Source: Antilocapra americana (taxonomy: Eukaryota > Chordata > Mammalia > Artiodactyla > Antilocapridae). Taken from it: a stretch of DNA of 64,000 bases. This document shows positions 51,065-64,000 of the stretch, piece after piece. The first letter of the stretch is position 1; every line of letters starts with the position of its first letter. Under the pieces are notes generated by a model that was not told the DNA's origin, did no database searches, and saw nothing but the letters and a program-made list of their open reading frames with translations. The stretch lies in the NCBI GenBank assembly GCA_007570785.1, contig ML662449.1:10367907-10431906 (forward strand), in the 5' to 3' direction. A program made the position numbers and the translations under genes.

Positions 51065-52540
51065 ACATGAGTATTTATAGAAAATGTCTAGAAAGCTTCT
51101 TCTATGTAATTCTGTACTCCTGGGTGTCTCTCTTAGAAAGATTAAAAATATTTATTATTTTTATAAGAAAGCATTTAAAATGGATTAACATCCATATATA
51201 AAAAATATGATGTCTCTAAAATTATAAATACTGTTAGTCTTTTCTTATTTAATTTTTGAAAGAGTGGGTAGCATTTACACTAATTTTATTTTTGGACTAT
51301 AACTTGCACTGTGCTTAATTCATGTCAACTTATTTCTTGGTTGGTATCTTCTGGTTTATAATGCATATTCCTTGTTTATATAGAATATATGGAGCTACTT
51401 TGTTAGCTACAACCTTTAGTATTTTAAGAATCATTTTCCAAAAAGCATCAGTCTCTTTTTTATACAGAAAAAAATGGTAGATTAATCACTCCCTAAGTCA
51501 GTAACAAAGGTGATTAAAAGAGCTGAGTAGCTTCAGTCTCATTTTAAGATATTTTAACTTCCACATAAATAATAAAGTTTATGACATCACTGAACAAACA
51601 TTTAAAGTCTGTGCGATGCAGTTTTAAGGCTGAAGTTTTCAACACAGTAAGTCAGTAAAACCAAATGTAAATTTCTTACACTTAGAAAAAAGGAATTAAA
51701 ATCACTTTAAACAAGAAAAAGGATATCGGATATCATGTTTAGGCCCATCCCCCTTTTCAAATCTTTATCTCCTAGTAATGTGTACATCATATACTTTTTT
51801 GTGAAGTTTCTTATATTCTTCTGACGAATTACATTTCTCCACTGTGCTAGGTATTTTTTGTTCAGCAAGGGAAAAATAAAAAAAAAATGAGATCAAGGCA
51901 ATGCAAATTACAGGTTAATTCCATTTCTAATCTTTATTTTTACTACATCTAAGTTATTTTTTTAATCAATGACCTCTTTATATAACCGGAAACCTAAGAA
52001 CATAATTTCTATTATTAAAATTCTAAAAGTTTCTAAAAAAAAATCCCAGCATTATTAGCCATCTAAAAGTTATATTCTGGATTTTTTTACTTAATCAGTA
52101 TCTGTATTTCTTTGAACTGAAAGTTTTATTCAAACAAGAATGATTTCAGAGTTTAAATATCTGTGGGCTAGTAAAATTCTGCAGTGACAGTCCAGCATAC
52201 ACCAAGTTCCTTCTGATTTGAGGGTTTTCTGGAAGTGAGAGATCTGGTTTGCTCTCCACATCACTCACAGCGCCCTTACAGAAAGCACTACTTTGCATAT
52301 CTGTGAGCTGTAATTTAACCTGGGTTCCCTCTGACCCAGGGCAGCCAGAAACTATTGAAATCTTTTGTTCAGACACAGGATTTAGAATAGCAAAGAAAGG
52401 CACAGGAAGCAAGACAGAAGTTTCCTTCCCACTAGGAGGAGCAAAGAAAACACCTTGAAAATGTCAAATTCTGGGTACTCAAACCAGATAGGAAAGAAAC
52501 AGGGAGACATGAGGTCACTGAATTCGAAAGCTAGAACAGC
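51065..52540. other. Intergenic AT-rich sequence, no gene seen
   Basis: Nothing is supported in it beyond low-complexity AT patches. Confidence 0.4.
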
Positions 52541-52544
52541 CTCT

Positions 52545-52645
52545 TTGAGGTGTCACCTCTTTGCAGGTGACCCTCTTACTTATGGATAAGGAAACTGAAT
52601 CCCTCTCCCTCAACTGACTTGCCCAAGGGACCACATATTTTGATA
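52545..52645 (-). mobile_element. MIR fragment
   Basis: 'Ataaggaaactgaatccctc' followed by 'ttgcccaagggaccacata' is the MIR core in reverse orientation. Confidence 0.45.
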
Positions 52646-53194
52646 GTAGCTGAACCAGACATACTGATTTTTTTTTTTCAAAAAGTCAGCTCTCCTCTTT
52701 GAGATAAACAAGAAACAGTAAGTTGAAAGAAGTGGAATTCTTTGCTAAACAGTTACAGAGGATGAAAAAACAGAATTTGGAAGGGACTCAGGTGTTTTGT
52801 CTCTTTTGGTTTAAATTGCGAGTCTTTGAAGGCCAAGACACTGATAAAATAGAAGTAGAATGTATAGCAAAACAAAAGCCTAGAATAGGGTTAAGGATGA
52901 TTGGGAAAGTGGGTTCCTGCCATCTTATCTATCATTCTCCGGGTTTGGGGTATACTGTTTTGTAGCTGTCAGCTTTCCCTTTGCCTTACTCCAACACTGG
53001 AAGAGAGGGTGCTTCTGCCAGGGGCAGATCTAAAATTGTACATAGCAGGCAGTTTCCAATCCAATTTATTGCTTCCTGATCTATTAAAAATACAATCTGG
53101 AGATGTCTTAATTTACATGTATTAATTTTGCACAAATTGTCTTACTGGGGATAGGACAAAGCTTTAAAGTAGTACTCTCTGAGTTGTTCTTCTC

Positions 53195-53300
53195 TCATCA
53201 ACTTGTTGACTTTACTCAAGCTACTGAATCTCTGTACCTGTTCCCCCATCCATCAGATGGAGAGGCTCATGGTTGGAACCATCATACAGGCTTGTAAGTA
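53195..53300 (+). mobile_element. MIR fragment
   Basis: 'Caagctactgaatctctgta' with 'ccatcagatggagaggctca' fits the MIR core; diverged. Confidence 0.4.
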
Positions 53301-53367
53301 CACAATAATGCAGTAAATATAACTCCATAAATAACCTGATAAATTTTAACTGTCGTTAATTATCATT

Positions 53368-53539
53368 CAATGTAGGAGACCCAAGTTTGATCCCTGGGTC
53401 AAAAAGTTCCCCTGGAGAAGGGAATGGCAACCCATTCCAGTATTCTTGTCTGGAGAATTCCATGGACAGAGGAGCCTGGCAGTGGGCTACAGTCCTTGGG
53501 GTCGCAAAGAAATGAACAGGACTGAGTGACTAACACACA
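53368..53539 (+). mobile_element. Bov-tA SINE, 5'-truncated
   Basis: It starts inside the tRNA-like head (caatgtaggagacccaagtt) and ends 'ctgagtgactaacacaca'. Confidence 0.88.
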
Positions 53540-54169
53540 CAATTATCATTCAGTTTACTTTGATTCCAGAAGCTCACAACAAATGAAAATAATTGATTCA
53601 TGTAATCTATTGTAGTTGTGTTAAAAGAGCAAGATGAAGGTGTGCAATGCCATCTAAAAGGTGTTACTGGGCTCCCTGTAGCAGAAGCAGTGAGACCCTT
53701 TGCTGAACCTTCCTTCTCTGATTCTACTTCATTTACTATCATTGAAAACTGACTGGTGAGTAAGGAGGTGGGTTGGCTTACATAGCCATATAGCTCTGAT
53801 CTTGAACTTCCTTGCTCCTCTTCATTTGCCTTCATTTGACAAATAGCCATAACAAAGAATGCCCATTCTATGCACATCACATCTGTAAGGGCAAAAATTA
53901 GATAATATATGTGAATGTGTTACTAAGTATACAGCAATTTCTGGAAACAGAGGTTAAGATAACTATTATCCTATGAGATATTTCACCGATTGTTGGCTTT
54001 TAGTAGCCAGTGGGAACAAAAGACCTTGAAAACAGGAGAATATGATAGAAAAGTCTTTCCTGAGGCTAATTTCTAATAAGTTTGGGGAAGAAGAAAGGTG
54101 AGAGAAAGATGGCTTCCTCAAATGTCTGATTCATCTATATACACCTGTTTTTCCTTGATAGTCAAACTT

Positions 54170-55905
54170 GTAAAAGGACAGCTTTACTGAGAAATAATGA
54201 ACATACAATAGAGAACATATATTTCAAATGCACAATTTGATACTTTTTAAAATATGTATAAATCCGCAAAACCACTGTCACAGTCAAGAGAGTAGGTACA
54301 TCCATCACCCTCAGGAGTTTTCTCTTACCTCTTTGTAAATCCCTCCCTGGTCCCAGGGAACCAATGATTTACTTTCTGTTGCCATATATTAGTTTGTAGC
54401 TTCTTGAACTTTATATTATTATATAAATTATATATAACGTAATATATATATAATATATATATATATAATTATATAAGAATCATATATGTTCCTTTTCTGT
54501 CTGGGTTATTGGTATAATTATTTTATTGGTATAATTATTTCATCCCCATGTTGTTGTATCTTTATTTATCTTTATGGATGAGCAGTATATCTATACAACA
54601 TTGTATAGATGTTGCCTATTGGTGACAATATAAGTTAATTTTGAGTTAATTTTTATATAGGCAATTGCCTATTGATGGAGATTTAGGTTATTTCCAGTTT
54701 GGAGTTATTATAAATAAAACTGCTATAAGCCTTTGTGTAAAAATGTTTAATAGGCTAATGTTTTCATTTTTCTTGGGTAAATACCAAGGACTGAAATTGC
54801 TGAATCATACAGTATGTGTGTATTAAACTTTTTAAGAATCAGCCAAACAATTTTCCTAATAGACTGTCCCATTTTACATTTCCACCAAGAGCATGAATGC
54901 TCAGGTCTCCACATCCTGGCCAACACTTAGTATTGTCAGCCTTGTTAGTTTCAGTTACTCTACAACACATATAGTGTTATCTCACTGTGTTTCTTATTTG
55001 AATTTCCATAATGGCTAAAGATATTGTACATCTTTTCATGTACTTATTGGCTATTTGTATAACTTTATTGGAGAAATGTCCATTCAAATCCTTTCTCAAT
55101 TTTAAACTGACTTATTTGTTTTTATCATCGAGGTTTAAGTTTTCTTTATGCATTCTAGATATAAATTCTTTACCAGATATATGATTTGCAAATATTTTCT
55201 TCCACCCTATTACTGCCTTTTCATCTTCTTGCACATCCTTTTTTAAAAATTTTGATGAAATCCAACTTATCTACTTTTTCTTTGCTTTTTGGTGTCACAT
55301 CTAAAAAACCATTGCCTAATCCAAGGTCATAGAGCTGTTTCTTTTAAGAGTTTTGTAGTTTTAGCTTTAAATTTAGATTTATGATCCATTTTGAGTTAAT
55401 TTTTTATATGGTATGAAGTATGGGTTAAAGTTCTTTTTAGTTTATGAAATTATCAATTGTTTCAGCAACATTTGCTGACAAAATGATTTTCTTCACTGAT
55501 TTGCTTTTGCACATTAAAAAAAAATCAGTTGTTCATGTATTTGTGGGTCTGTTTCTGAATTCTTTATTCTGTTTCATTGATCCATTTGTCTCCCTTTACA
55601 TGACTGCTATTTGATTTCAGTAAATTTATAGGAAATCTTAAAATCAAATAGAGTCAGTGTTTTGTTTTTCAAAACTGTTTTGGCTATTCTAGGTATTTTA
55701 CATTTCCATAAGAATTTTAGAATCAGATTTTCAGTATTTACAAAAAAGCCTGCTGAGATTTTGATAAGAATTTGTGTTGAATATGTAGATCAATTTGGTA
55801 AAAATTAATATCAGGAATAATGAGTCTTTTCACTATGAAGTACAGTATATCTGTTAATTTATGTAGGTCCTTCTCTTAATAATATTTTAAAGTTTTCAGT
55901 GATGT
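54170..55905 (-). mobile_element. Old L1 fragment, antisense
   Basis: A long run reads as the reverse of L1 3'UTR and distal ORF2. Markers are 'tcttttcatgtacttattgg', 'gatccattttgagttaattt' and 'tcattgatccatttgtctcc'. An AT microsatellite lies inside it at about 54411-54476. No open frame survives. Confidence 0.65.
54411..54476. repeat. (AT)n low-complexity tract
   Basis: An almost pure AT stretch inside the L1 fragment. Confidence 0.85.
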
Positions 55906-55911
55906 GTATGT

Positions 55912-56109
55912 GTGAAGTGTGAAAGTCAATCAGTCGTGTCTGACCTGTTGTGACCCCACGGACTGTACACAGTCCATGGAATTCTCCAGGCCAGAATATT
56001 TGAGTGGATAGTGGTTCCCTTCTCCAGGGGATCTTCCCAACCCACAGATTGAACCCAGGTCTCCTGCACTGCAGGCAGATTCTTTACCAGCTGACCCACC
56101 AGGGATCCC
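55912..56109 (-). mobile_element. Bov-tA SINE
   Basis: This reverse copy starts 'tgtgaagtgtgaaagtcaat' and ends 'ctgacccaccagggatccc'. Confidence 0.9.
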
Positions 56110-56198
56110 TTTTCAGTGATAATTCTTCTATATTTTTTGTTCGATTTATCCCTGAGTATTTCATATTTTTTGTCTTTAAAAAATTTGACATAAAGGTA

Positions 56199-56332
56199 TA
56201 GATCCCTAGGTCAGGAAAAGGGCATGGCAACCTACTGCAGTATTCTTACCTGGAGAATCCCATGGACAGAGGAGCCTGGCGGGCTACAGTCCATGGGGTC
56301 ACAAAGAGTCAGACACGACTGAGCAAATCATG
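56199..56332 (+). mobile_element. Bov-tA SINE, 5'-truncated
   Basis: It begins 'gatccctaggtcaggaaaag' and ends 'agacacgactgagcaa'. It faces the previous copy across about 90 bases. Confidence 0.88.
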
Positions 56333-56869
56333 TATCTACATGAAATTAAAGTGTCCTAACGATATTTTCAGCTCTAATACATAGACCATTTGCGCTTCCT
56401 CCCTTGATCATCTGTAAACTCCCACTCCATCAGTGATGAGATTTAAGTTTTCCACTTACTAAATTTTTCAGTTCCAATATACTTGAATAGGTAGCAGTAC
56501 CAGAATTTTTAACCTGTACCTCTGTTGGAAATACCTTTGTTACCTGGAGTACAGTGCTTATGTGTAGTTTCTTTCACCTTTTGCTTTACACACTATACTC
56601 TTTTCCAAGGTTACTTAGGTTAGTACTTGCCCTATCTCCTTCTTTGAACTTTTTTCATCTCTTTGCTACATTTGTATCATAGCTGGATTCTTTATCATAG
56701 TCTATATACCATCTTAGGATGTAGGACCTCTAAAATAATTTAAAAAAATTTTAATACATTGTTTCTCTATTTGTAAATACGAGTCCTCACAAATGCATAA
56801 TATGATGTATCCATCCTTATAGTATCATACAAAATCATCTCACCACCCTAGGGGGAAAAAAATCCCATG

Positions 56870-58080
56870 ATTCACCTACTCAACCTCTCTCTTTGGAAAC
56901 CATTGATTTATTTACTTTCTGTGTAATTTTATCTTAGGATATCATATAGTTGGAAAATTGTAGAGTATATAACTTTTTCAGAATGACTTCTTTCACTTAG
57001 CAATATATGTTTAAAACTCCTTCATCTATTTTTGGCTTAATAACTCATTTTAAAAAATTACTTAATAAAATTACATTTTGTGGGTGTATCAAAGTTTCTT
57101 CATCCATTTACAAATAAAAAACATATTAGTTGCTTCTAGTTTTGGATAATTATGAATAAACATGCTATAAATATGTCAAGTTTTGTGTGGACATATGTTT
57201 TCAAATACTTACAAAAATACCTGGGAATAGAGTTGTTCGATCATATGGCAAGTGTATGTTTAACTTTATAAGAAGCTGCCAAACTGTCTTCCAAAATGAC
57301 TGTACCATTTGCATTCCCGCCAGCAATGAATGGGGGCTCCTATTGCTCTGTGCATCTTTGTCAGCATTTGGTATAGTCAGATTTTTGGATTTTAGTCATT
57401 CTAATTGATGTGTAGTAGTATCATGTTGTTGCTTTAATTTGCAATTCCCTACTGGCAAATGATGTTCAACATCTTTTCATATGCCTTTTTGCCACCTGTA
57501 TATCTTTGTTGGTATGTTGTCTGTCAGAACTGGGGTGTATTTTTCCTTATTGTTGAGTTTTAAAAGTTCTTTGTGTATTTTGAATATAAGAAAGAACTTT
57601 GTCAGGTATCTATTTTTCCCAGGCTATGGCTTGTCTTTTTAGTCTCTTAACAGTGTCTTTTGCCAGGCAGAAATTTTTTATTTTAATGAAGTCCAATTTA
57701 ACACTTTTTTTCATGCATATGGAAAAATAGTTTTGGTGTTGTGTTGGCATCACGGTAAATCAGGCCTCATAGAATGAATTGAGATATATTCCCTCGTTCT
57801 CAATTCTCTGACATAGTTTGGGCAGAGTTGGAATGATTTCTCCTTAAGTGTTTGGTAAAATTCACAAGTGAAGCTATTTGGGACTGTTGTTATTTGTTCA
57901 TTTTCTTGTTTGTTTTTATTGGGAAGGTCTTAACTACAATTTTCATTTTTTAATAGGTAGGGATATATAGGTTCTCTGTGCCTTTCTGAGTAAACTTTGG
58001 TAACTATATTCTAAAGGAGATGTGTCCATTTAATTAAGTTGTTGAATTTGGTTGCATGGAGGTATTCAAAATAGCCCCTT
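56870..58080 (-). mobile_element. Old L1 fragment, antisense
   Basis: This is a second reversed L1 3' segment. Markers are 'gccaaactgtcttccaaaat', 'cattcccgccagcaatgaat', 'caacatcttttcatatgcct' and distal ORF2-like sequence to the right. Degraded, no intact ORF. Confidence 0.65.
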
Positions 58081-59026
58081 ATTCCCATGTAGAGTAGCAT
58101 CCTTCTCATTCTTTTCCTCCGGGGACTCTCTCCTACCAGCTCTGGCTGTGTGCTAGCTCTGTTCCCTCACCTCAAAGAGTCTGCCCTACTCTCTGGGTTT
58201 CTCCTTCCTGCACCACAGTTTGGAAACCTCAACACAAGCATAGGGCTCACATCATTTTTTTCCCCCTCTCTTGAGGCTCACTGTCTTTTATTCCTTGATA
58301 CACATTGCCTTGAACTCTATTATTTGTTGGCTTGCCTGTTTCCTTCTTGTTTTTTTTTTTTTTTCTTTCCTTTTTCCCTTTTTGTTCTATTTTCAGTTTC
58401 CTGAAGTAGGAGGGTACATCCGGTCCCTGTTACTACCGTGTTGGCCAGAAGCAGATGTGTCACTTGGTTTTAAACGCTTTAAAAAATAGTCTCCATTTTA
58501 ACATCAGGCACATATTTTCTGGAAAAAACCCAGCTTTTTCAAGTGTCTCTTCAATAGTTTTCACAAGCTAGTGTTTTGTAGAATCACCCAGAGAGCTCAA
58601 TAGAAAGGAATATTCCTTGTGCCACTCCAAGAAATTCTGATTGTGGAGTTGTGGGCTGCAGCTTCCTGGATACCTCTCTGAGGGCTCTGAGAGTGTTGGT
58701 CTGAGGAACGCACTTTTGGAAACACTGCGACGATTTTATGTAGTATTTTTTTCTAACTGGAATTCCTGTGTTATTTTTAAATTCAAGCTAACCTTCTTCT
58801 GGAAAACCTTTCTGATTTCCTCCAGGCTGAGTTAGTTACTTCCTTCCTTTGTGTTCATATGTCACTTTGAAAAGAACATCTTTATTTCTATACTTGCTAC
58901 AGTGCATTATAATTATTTGTGCTTTTATCCTCATCACTAGATCATGAATTTCATAAGTTTTAAAATAGTGCCTGGCATATCTGTGAGGCTTAGTATATTT
59001 ATTTTGGGCGGCTGTTTAAATAAATG

Positions 59027-59249
59027 GGGCTTCCCAGGTGGCGCAAGTGGTAAAGAACCTGCCTACCAATGCAAGAGATGTAAGTTATGTGGGTTCAGTC
59101 AATAGGTTGGGAAAGTCCCCTAGAGGAAGGGCTGGCAACCCACTCCAGGATTCTTGCCTGGAGAATCCCATGGACAGGGGAGCCTGGTGAGCTACAGTCC
59201 ATGGTGTCACAAAGAGTCAGACATCACTGAAGCGACTAAGCATGCACAC
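59027..59249 (+). mobile_element. Bov-tA SINE
   Basis: This is a full-length copy from 'ggggcttcccaggtggcgca' to 'gcgactaagcatgcacac'. Confidence 0.9.
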
Positions 59250-59391
59250 TTGAATAAATGATTGGGTGAGAAGGATACAGGCTTCAAGCTGAAACCCGAG
59301 ATCCATCTCTTCCTTGTGTTTACAGTTAACTGATCACAATACACCAGAAGAGCCTTGGGCATTTGTCCAAATGCAGATTCTCTTTTTTGTT

Positions 59392-59651
59392 TGATTGTTT
59401 TGTTTTATTTGTTTCTTTGTTCGATTCTATTTCGGCTGTGCTAGGTCTTCATCGGGGCACACAGGCTCCTCCTGGCAGTGGCTTCTCTTATTGAAGAAAA
59501 TGAGTTCCAGAGTGTGTGGGCTCAGTAGCTCCAGCGTGAGGGCTTAGTTGCTCTGCAGCATGTGGGATCTTAGTTCTCTGACCAGGGATCAAATCTTCGT
59601 CCCCCTGCATTGAGAGGCAAATTCTTAACCCCTGGATTACCAGGGAACCCC
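59392..59651 (-). mobile_element. CHR-2-type SINE
   Basis: In reverse orientation it carries 'ggctgtgctaggtcttcat', 'gttgctctgcagcatgtggg', 'ctctgaccagggatcaaatc' and ends 'ccagggaacccc'. It is nearly full length. Confidence 0.75.
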
Positions 59652-60327
59652 TCCCCCCAAATTTCCCGTTTTGAATGTGGTGCTATTCAGTGGGGCTCTA
59701 GAGCTTAACAAGAGTTGAGACTTTCTTGGGATGCTCTAAAGCCACCATTCCAAAATCTAGCTGATAATCAGAATCAGACAGGGGCTTTCGACATTTCATA
59801 TTCTGGGGTCCCACCTCCCAAGATTCTGACCAACTCTGGGTGGGGTAGAAACCAGCAATCCATAATTTTAAGACCCCAAGTGATTCTTAGAATTAATCAG
59901 CCAGGTTTGAGAACTTACTAGTTCTCTTCCAGAGGATACAGGTCAAAATTACTTCAGAAAAATGTTAAAGTTACATGTCTAGTTTCTAGCCTTAGCATCT
60001 GATCCAGAAGTTTTGAGATGACTATTGTGAGAATGACTCTGCTAGTTAATCCTGATTCAGCAATTTTAATTTGGTGAAATGTTATAAAGTTTTGTTTCCT
60101 CTCCGCTCATTCAGTATTAATTTTATGCAACCTATTTGATTTTAGGCTTGGTTGCCCCTCTTCCGACTTCTGGGTAAGGTTATACTGGCAGGACTGAAGG
60201 ACCTCACAGCTTTGTTTTGTCTTTCTAATTATGTGATGGTTTTTGCTGTCTGTTCTTTATGTTTCAGCGGCCTGGGTGTAGGAGCTGCTTAATAAATATT
60301 TAGAATTAAACCACCATAATTTGGTTC

Positions 60328-60550
60328 TGGGCTTCCCAGATGGCACCACTGGTAAAGAACCCAACTGCTAATGAGGGAGACGTAAGAAATTCAGGTTCTA
60401 ATCTTGGGTTGGGAACATCCCCTGGAGGAAGGCATGGCAACCCACTTCAGTATTCTTGCCTGGAAAATCCCATGGACCGAGGAGCCTGGAGGCATACAGT
60501 CCATTGAATTGTAAAAAGTCAGTTATGGCTGAAGTGACTGAGCATGCAGC
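60328..60550 (+). mobile_element. Bov-tA SINE, diverged
   Basis: It runs from 'gggcttcccagatggcacca' to 'gactgagcatgcagca'. Several substitutions indicate an older insertion. Confidence 0.88.
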
Positions 60551-60559
60551 AGCACGATT

Positions 60560-62690
60560 TGGTTCTAATGAGGAAAGGAGCTGGCATTGCAGAAAATACT
60601 GTTGCCTTTTTTCCTGGACTCCATCATGAGTTTTCCCTTTATTCTCATCAAGATTAAGTGGGCTCTTCTGTTTTCAACTCTCATCTTCAAAAGGCTTGAG
60701 GCCACTGCAGCAGAGCAGGAGGAAGGGATGTCTGGTCTTCATGGTGGGATGAGAGCTGGCAAGAAGTGGTGGAAAGCTGAGGCACATGTGAACCTCACGG
60801 AAGCTGCATCCACCCCAATATCACACGTGTGTTAGGCCTGGCCAGCGCTGACACAAGTCTGGCATCATCAGGATCACTAGGCTATCAAGGGATGGAGGTA
60901 AAATACAACGGAAGTGGTTTGGTTCCCTCCTTCTCTGCGTCTAATCGGAACTGGGACACTTGAGGCCAGCTAGTTGCTTGTTCTGATCTTCTGCAAGCTA
61001 GTACGTTCTGAGCTGTTTGCATGTCATGTAAATCATTCACCGTCTGAGATTTTTAAAGGACCTGGAAGGTGCCAAAATACCACTGAAGTCACTGTTCAGA
61101 TTGGGTCATTCACAAATGAGTTTTCTGTGTGATTTTTATCTACAAGATAGCTCTGGTTCAAAAGGCCTTAAACATAACACTTGGCAATAAAAAAAACGTT
61201 ACTTTCTACCAATATGGAGATACAGAATAGAGTCACATTAAGCAGCTCCTTCCTCCTTGAGTCTCCTGTGATGCTGTCTTATTGGAGAATGGCAGTTATC
61301 AAGAGGATACTTTTGTCAATGTTAGTGGATTGGATTCTCAGCTTCAAATTAGCAAAGGGCTTTTTTTAAAAAATCTTTTTTCATTTAAATGTCCTTGCTT
61401 CTTGAAACACTAATAGCAGGGAAAGGACAGTAAGTGATTGCGTATGGAAAATGAGAATGCTTACTAATTTCAGCATGAAAGGTTGGTGGTGTTCTAATAA
61501 TTACTCTTGTGGATATGGTCTTTTGCTTTTCACTTTGAGATTAGGTTACATTTCTTTACACTTCAGAACTTTATGTCAGATCACATGCCTACCTTGTACC
61601 GAATTGTTAGCGTCCGTATCACTGGAGGAAATAGTCTCTTAGAAAGTGCAAAGGCAGACCATGCAAACAAGCAGAAGTTTTGTTCCTTTGAAAAAAATAC
61701 GAATCACACTATGAAGCGGTCTTCTTACAAAACACCAGGTCAGATTTCCTAGTTGAGAAACTTCAGATTGGCTATTTGATTGGAAAATGACAGGGCTAGA
61801 ATATCTTTTTGTTTATCAGCTTTTTCCCTTCCAGAAATGACGGCTTCCCATGCAGCAGTCTTGAATGCCTCTGAATGGCTGGTGATACTGGAAACTTTAT
61901 TGGCAATCTACATGTTTGTGTAACTTTGACTTGGCGTGTACCTTTCATGTGGAAATATTTACGTTTTTGAGGAGCCACTTTAAGGATGTCATACAATTTG
62001 TGGTCTCATGGTACAGACTCAGATGACTAAATTTGCAATTGAAGCTACAAATTTTGCTTTCAGAAATTATGACTTCTGTTTTTTTTTTTAAACAAACATA
62101 GTGGCAAACCATGTTTTATTTTAATACTTTTTCATTCCTATAAAATGACAAAGTGGTAGCATTTCCTGAATATATGTGTTTGCCTGTCTCTAAATGCCTA
62201 TTGACAACCTGATTCATCAGCTCCCCCTGATAAATGCCAATAGCCCTACAGTGTGACAGACAGGATTAAATATCACCTCTCCAAGGACTGATCAGAAATG
62301 TAATCACTGCATGATATTCATATTTTTCCTTACCTGTAAATTTGTTGAATATAAATACTTAATAGTGATATAAGCAATGACAATTTAGGGGATTTAATAT
62401 GGCATTTTCCATCAATAAAATGTTTTATCACCATCAGACAGTTAACCTCCTAACACCATTGTGTGCTAATTAGTTCAGTTGGATTCATATCCTATATTAC
62501 TCACAAGGAATTTTCCTATTTTGTCTGGTGTACAGTTGGAAAAGGTATAGAAATAATGCGCAGTGAGTGAACGCACAAATTTAATACAAAAGCAATACTT
62601 AAGTCTGCAGTCCTCATGTGACCTTTGTAATCATATGATATGTTAAACTGAAAAGTATATTCTACTGGGAGCAAAAAGCCATATTTATTT
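60560..62690. other. Intergenic sequence, no gene seen
   Basis: This is unique-looking DNA with small, unrelated open frames. Nothing is supported. Confidence 0.4.
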
Positions 62691-62699
62691 TGAAGGCTC

Positions 62700-62840
62700 A
62701 CTATTTCTTGCTCAGTATTTAATTAGCTGTGTGATTTTAAGTGAATCACTTGAGCCTTTTCATACTCAATTTCTCCATCTGTAAAATGGTGATAGAAACC
62801 TACCTTACCTACTTGCTAGAGTTGTAAAGGAATAGATTAA
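62700..62840 (+). mobile_element. MIR fragment
   Basis: 'Actcaatttctccatctgta' followed by 'aaatggtgatagaaacc' is the MIR core. Confidence 0.55.
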
Positions 62841-62844
62841 AAAC

Positions 62845-64000
62845 ACACAGGGAGCTACTTTACCATTGAATTCTAATTCTAATTCATTCTTTTCTATGAA
62901 AAGCTTGCTGCAAGGAGAGAGTGGTTATTCTTTTCCCAAAACTGCTTTAGCATCCTGTAGCTCAGTGTTTTCTCATCTTCAGCTAGTCACAAATCACTTC
63001 CACAATTATTGCCATGTCTTTGCCTCCCCGTGCTATTATTTGCATAAATTTCTTGAAATCTTCTTTAAAAAATAAATATGTGTATTTTGAAGGGGAATTT
63101 GCTGTCCTTATCATAAGTGGGATTGCAATACCACAGCTATGAAGAGAAAGTAACAGTAAAACTAAAGAAAATAACAACCAAGCACTAAAAGTTGTTCAGG
63201 TCACATCCACTTTTCCGTGCACTGTACTTTGACCAGCACTGACTCAGGTGAGGGTGATAGTACTTGTTGAGGCTTTGCTCACTGTACTGGGGATTCAGGT
63301 GTGCCAGGGAACCGGCCCTGAACCTCAGGCTTGGCCTTGTCCACCTTGATCCACTTGGCGCAGATTGTGTGGCTCTAGGGGTGACGAATTGGGAGCTGCT
63401 CGGTTGTGACACCAGGGGAGCTGGAAGCCAGAGGTCGATGGCCAATTAGACTCCTCACTTTCCTTACACATGAGGGATATTTTTGTGGAGACGGCTCAAT
63501 TGGAATGTGTGACTAACTACCAGAGAGGGTCACAGGAGCAAAATAAGAGACGCCGTTAATGCTTAGCCAATAAATACAGCATTTTATTGGTTCCTTGTCT
63601 GTGAGGCATACGTTCTACACTCTGTTTTCAAAAACAGGAGCAGATTTGCTGTGCTCTTTATTGTAAAAAGTGAAAGATTTGCCCGACTTCTAAATGGATC
63701 TTTGAAAAGAAAAAGGATGCAAGCATAGCATTATGCTACTCAGCCACTGTGCATCTGTTTATATCAGGAGTAAACAGAAGATGTCAAGTTTCCACTGAAG
63801 TTTCTATTTAGAACATTCTGGAGGGGTGCGGGTGTGGGGGTAAGGCCTTTCTTCTACTTCTGGGTAAGTTTCTTGTCCTCTTCCTTTTGGCATTTTTTTG
63901 GAGTATGCAAAGAATATGAATTTATTAATCTAATTGAACATATTTAAAAATGAAAAGCTGCTATCGAATCACAAGAAAATTTCTAATCTGTACCTATCAA
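62845..64000. other. Intergenic sequence, no gene seen
   Basis: A locally GC-richer block at about 63230-63450 carries short open frames on both strands without recognisable domains. No gene is supported. Confidence 0.4.

Noticed and set aside
63185..63449. Open frames on both strands in the GC-richer block near the right end
   Set aside because: No recognised domain, opposite-strand overlap, and no splice or promoter evidence; could be an old repeat remnant.

Overview
The window is vertebrate nuclear DNA from a bovid ruminant. The ruminant SINEs Bov-tA, ART2A-type and CHR-2 recur in both flanks, together with old L1, L2 and MIR fragments. The only protein-coding gene that can be supported is the 5' part of MEIS1, a TALE-class homeobox gene, on the minus strand. 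Transcription therefore runs right to left. Six coding exons are readable with consensus splice sites: exon 1 (25933-25944), exon 2 (23849-24075), exon 3 (21835-21976), exon 4 (21217-21267), exon 5 (20369-20419) and exon 6 (18816-18962). They join in frame to exactly 210 codons, which covers the N-terminus and the whole PBX-binding MEIS domain. The homeodomain and C-terminus lie beyond the left edge. The species cannot be fixed from the sequence; cattle, buffalo, sheep or goat are all possible.

Layout. 1-18815 is the 5' portion of the long intron 6. Its outer 8.2 kb carries ruminant SINEs, L2/MIR debris and microsatellites. 8.2-14.9 kb is AT-rich, with no recognisable young repeat and with regulatory-looking motifs (an RFX X-box, a triple octamer cluster). 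15.0-17.75 kb is an intragenic CpG-rich island. 18.8-26.6 kb holds exons 6 to 1, and 26-29.5 kb is the GC-rich promoter region. 29-37.6 kb is upstream sequence with few repeats, with a second CpG island at about 34.3-35.8 kb and a (TG)n tract containing a 10-N assembly gap. 37.6-64 kb is intergenic and carries many Bov-tA SINEs and two antisense L1 fragments. No further protein gene is recognised there.

Main observations. (1) The intron 6 CpG island contains a 70-bp inverted repeat (15259-15328 and 17101-17170, 64/70 identical, 1.77 kb apart). Its two outer blocks are perfectly conserved and its centre has diverged. This is the least expected structure in the window. (2) From about 8.2 to 37.6 kb no ruminant SINE is recognised. 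(3) The MEIS1 5'UTR has three short upstream ORFs and a perfect PBX-MEIS composite site. (4) On the plus strand, upstream of and divergent from MEIS1, there is a 24-nt exon-like cassette with ideal splice sites at 29838-29861 and a terminal-exon-like block at about 46311-46540. Both would fit a divergent lncRNA, but this is inference. I see no mobile gene cassette, CRISPR array, tRNA, rRNA or novel protein system.
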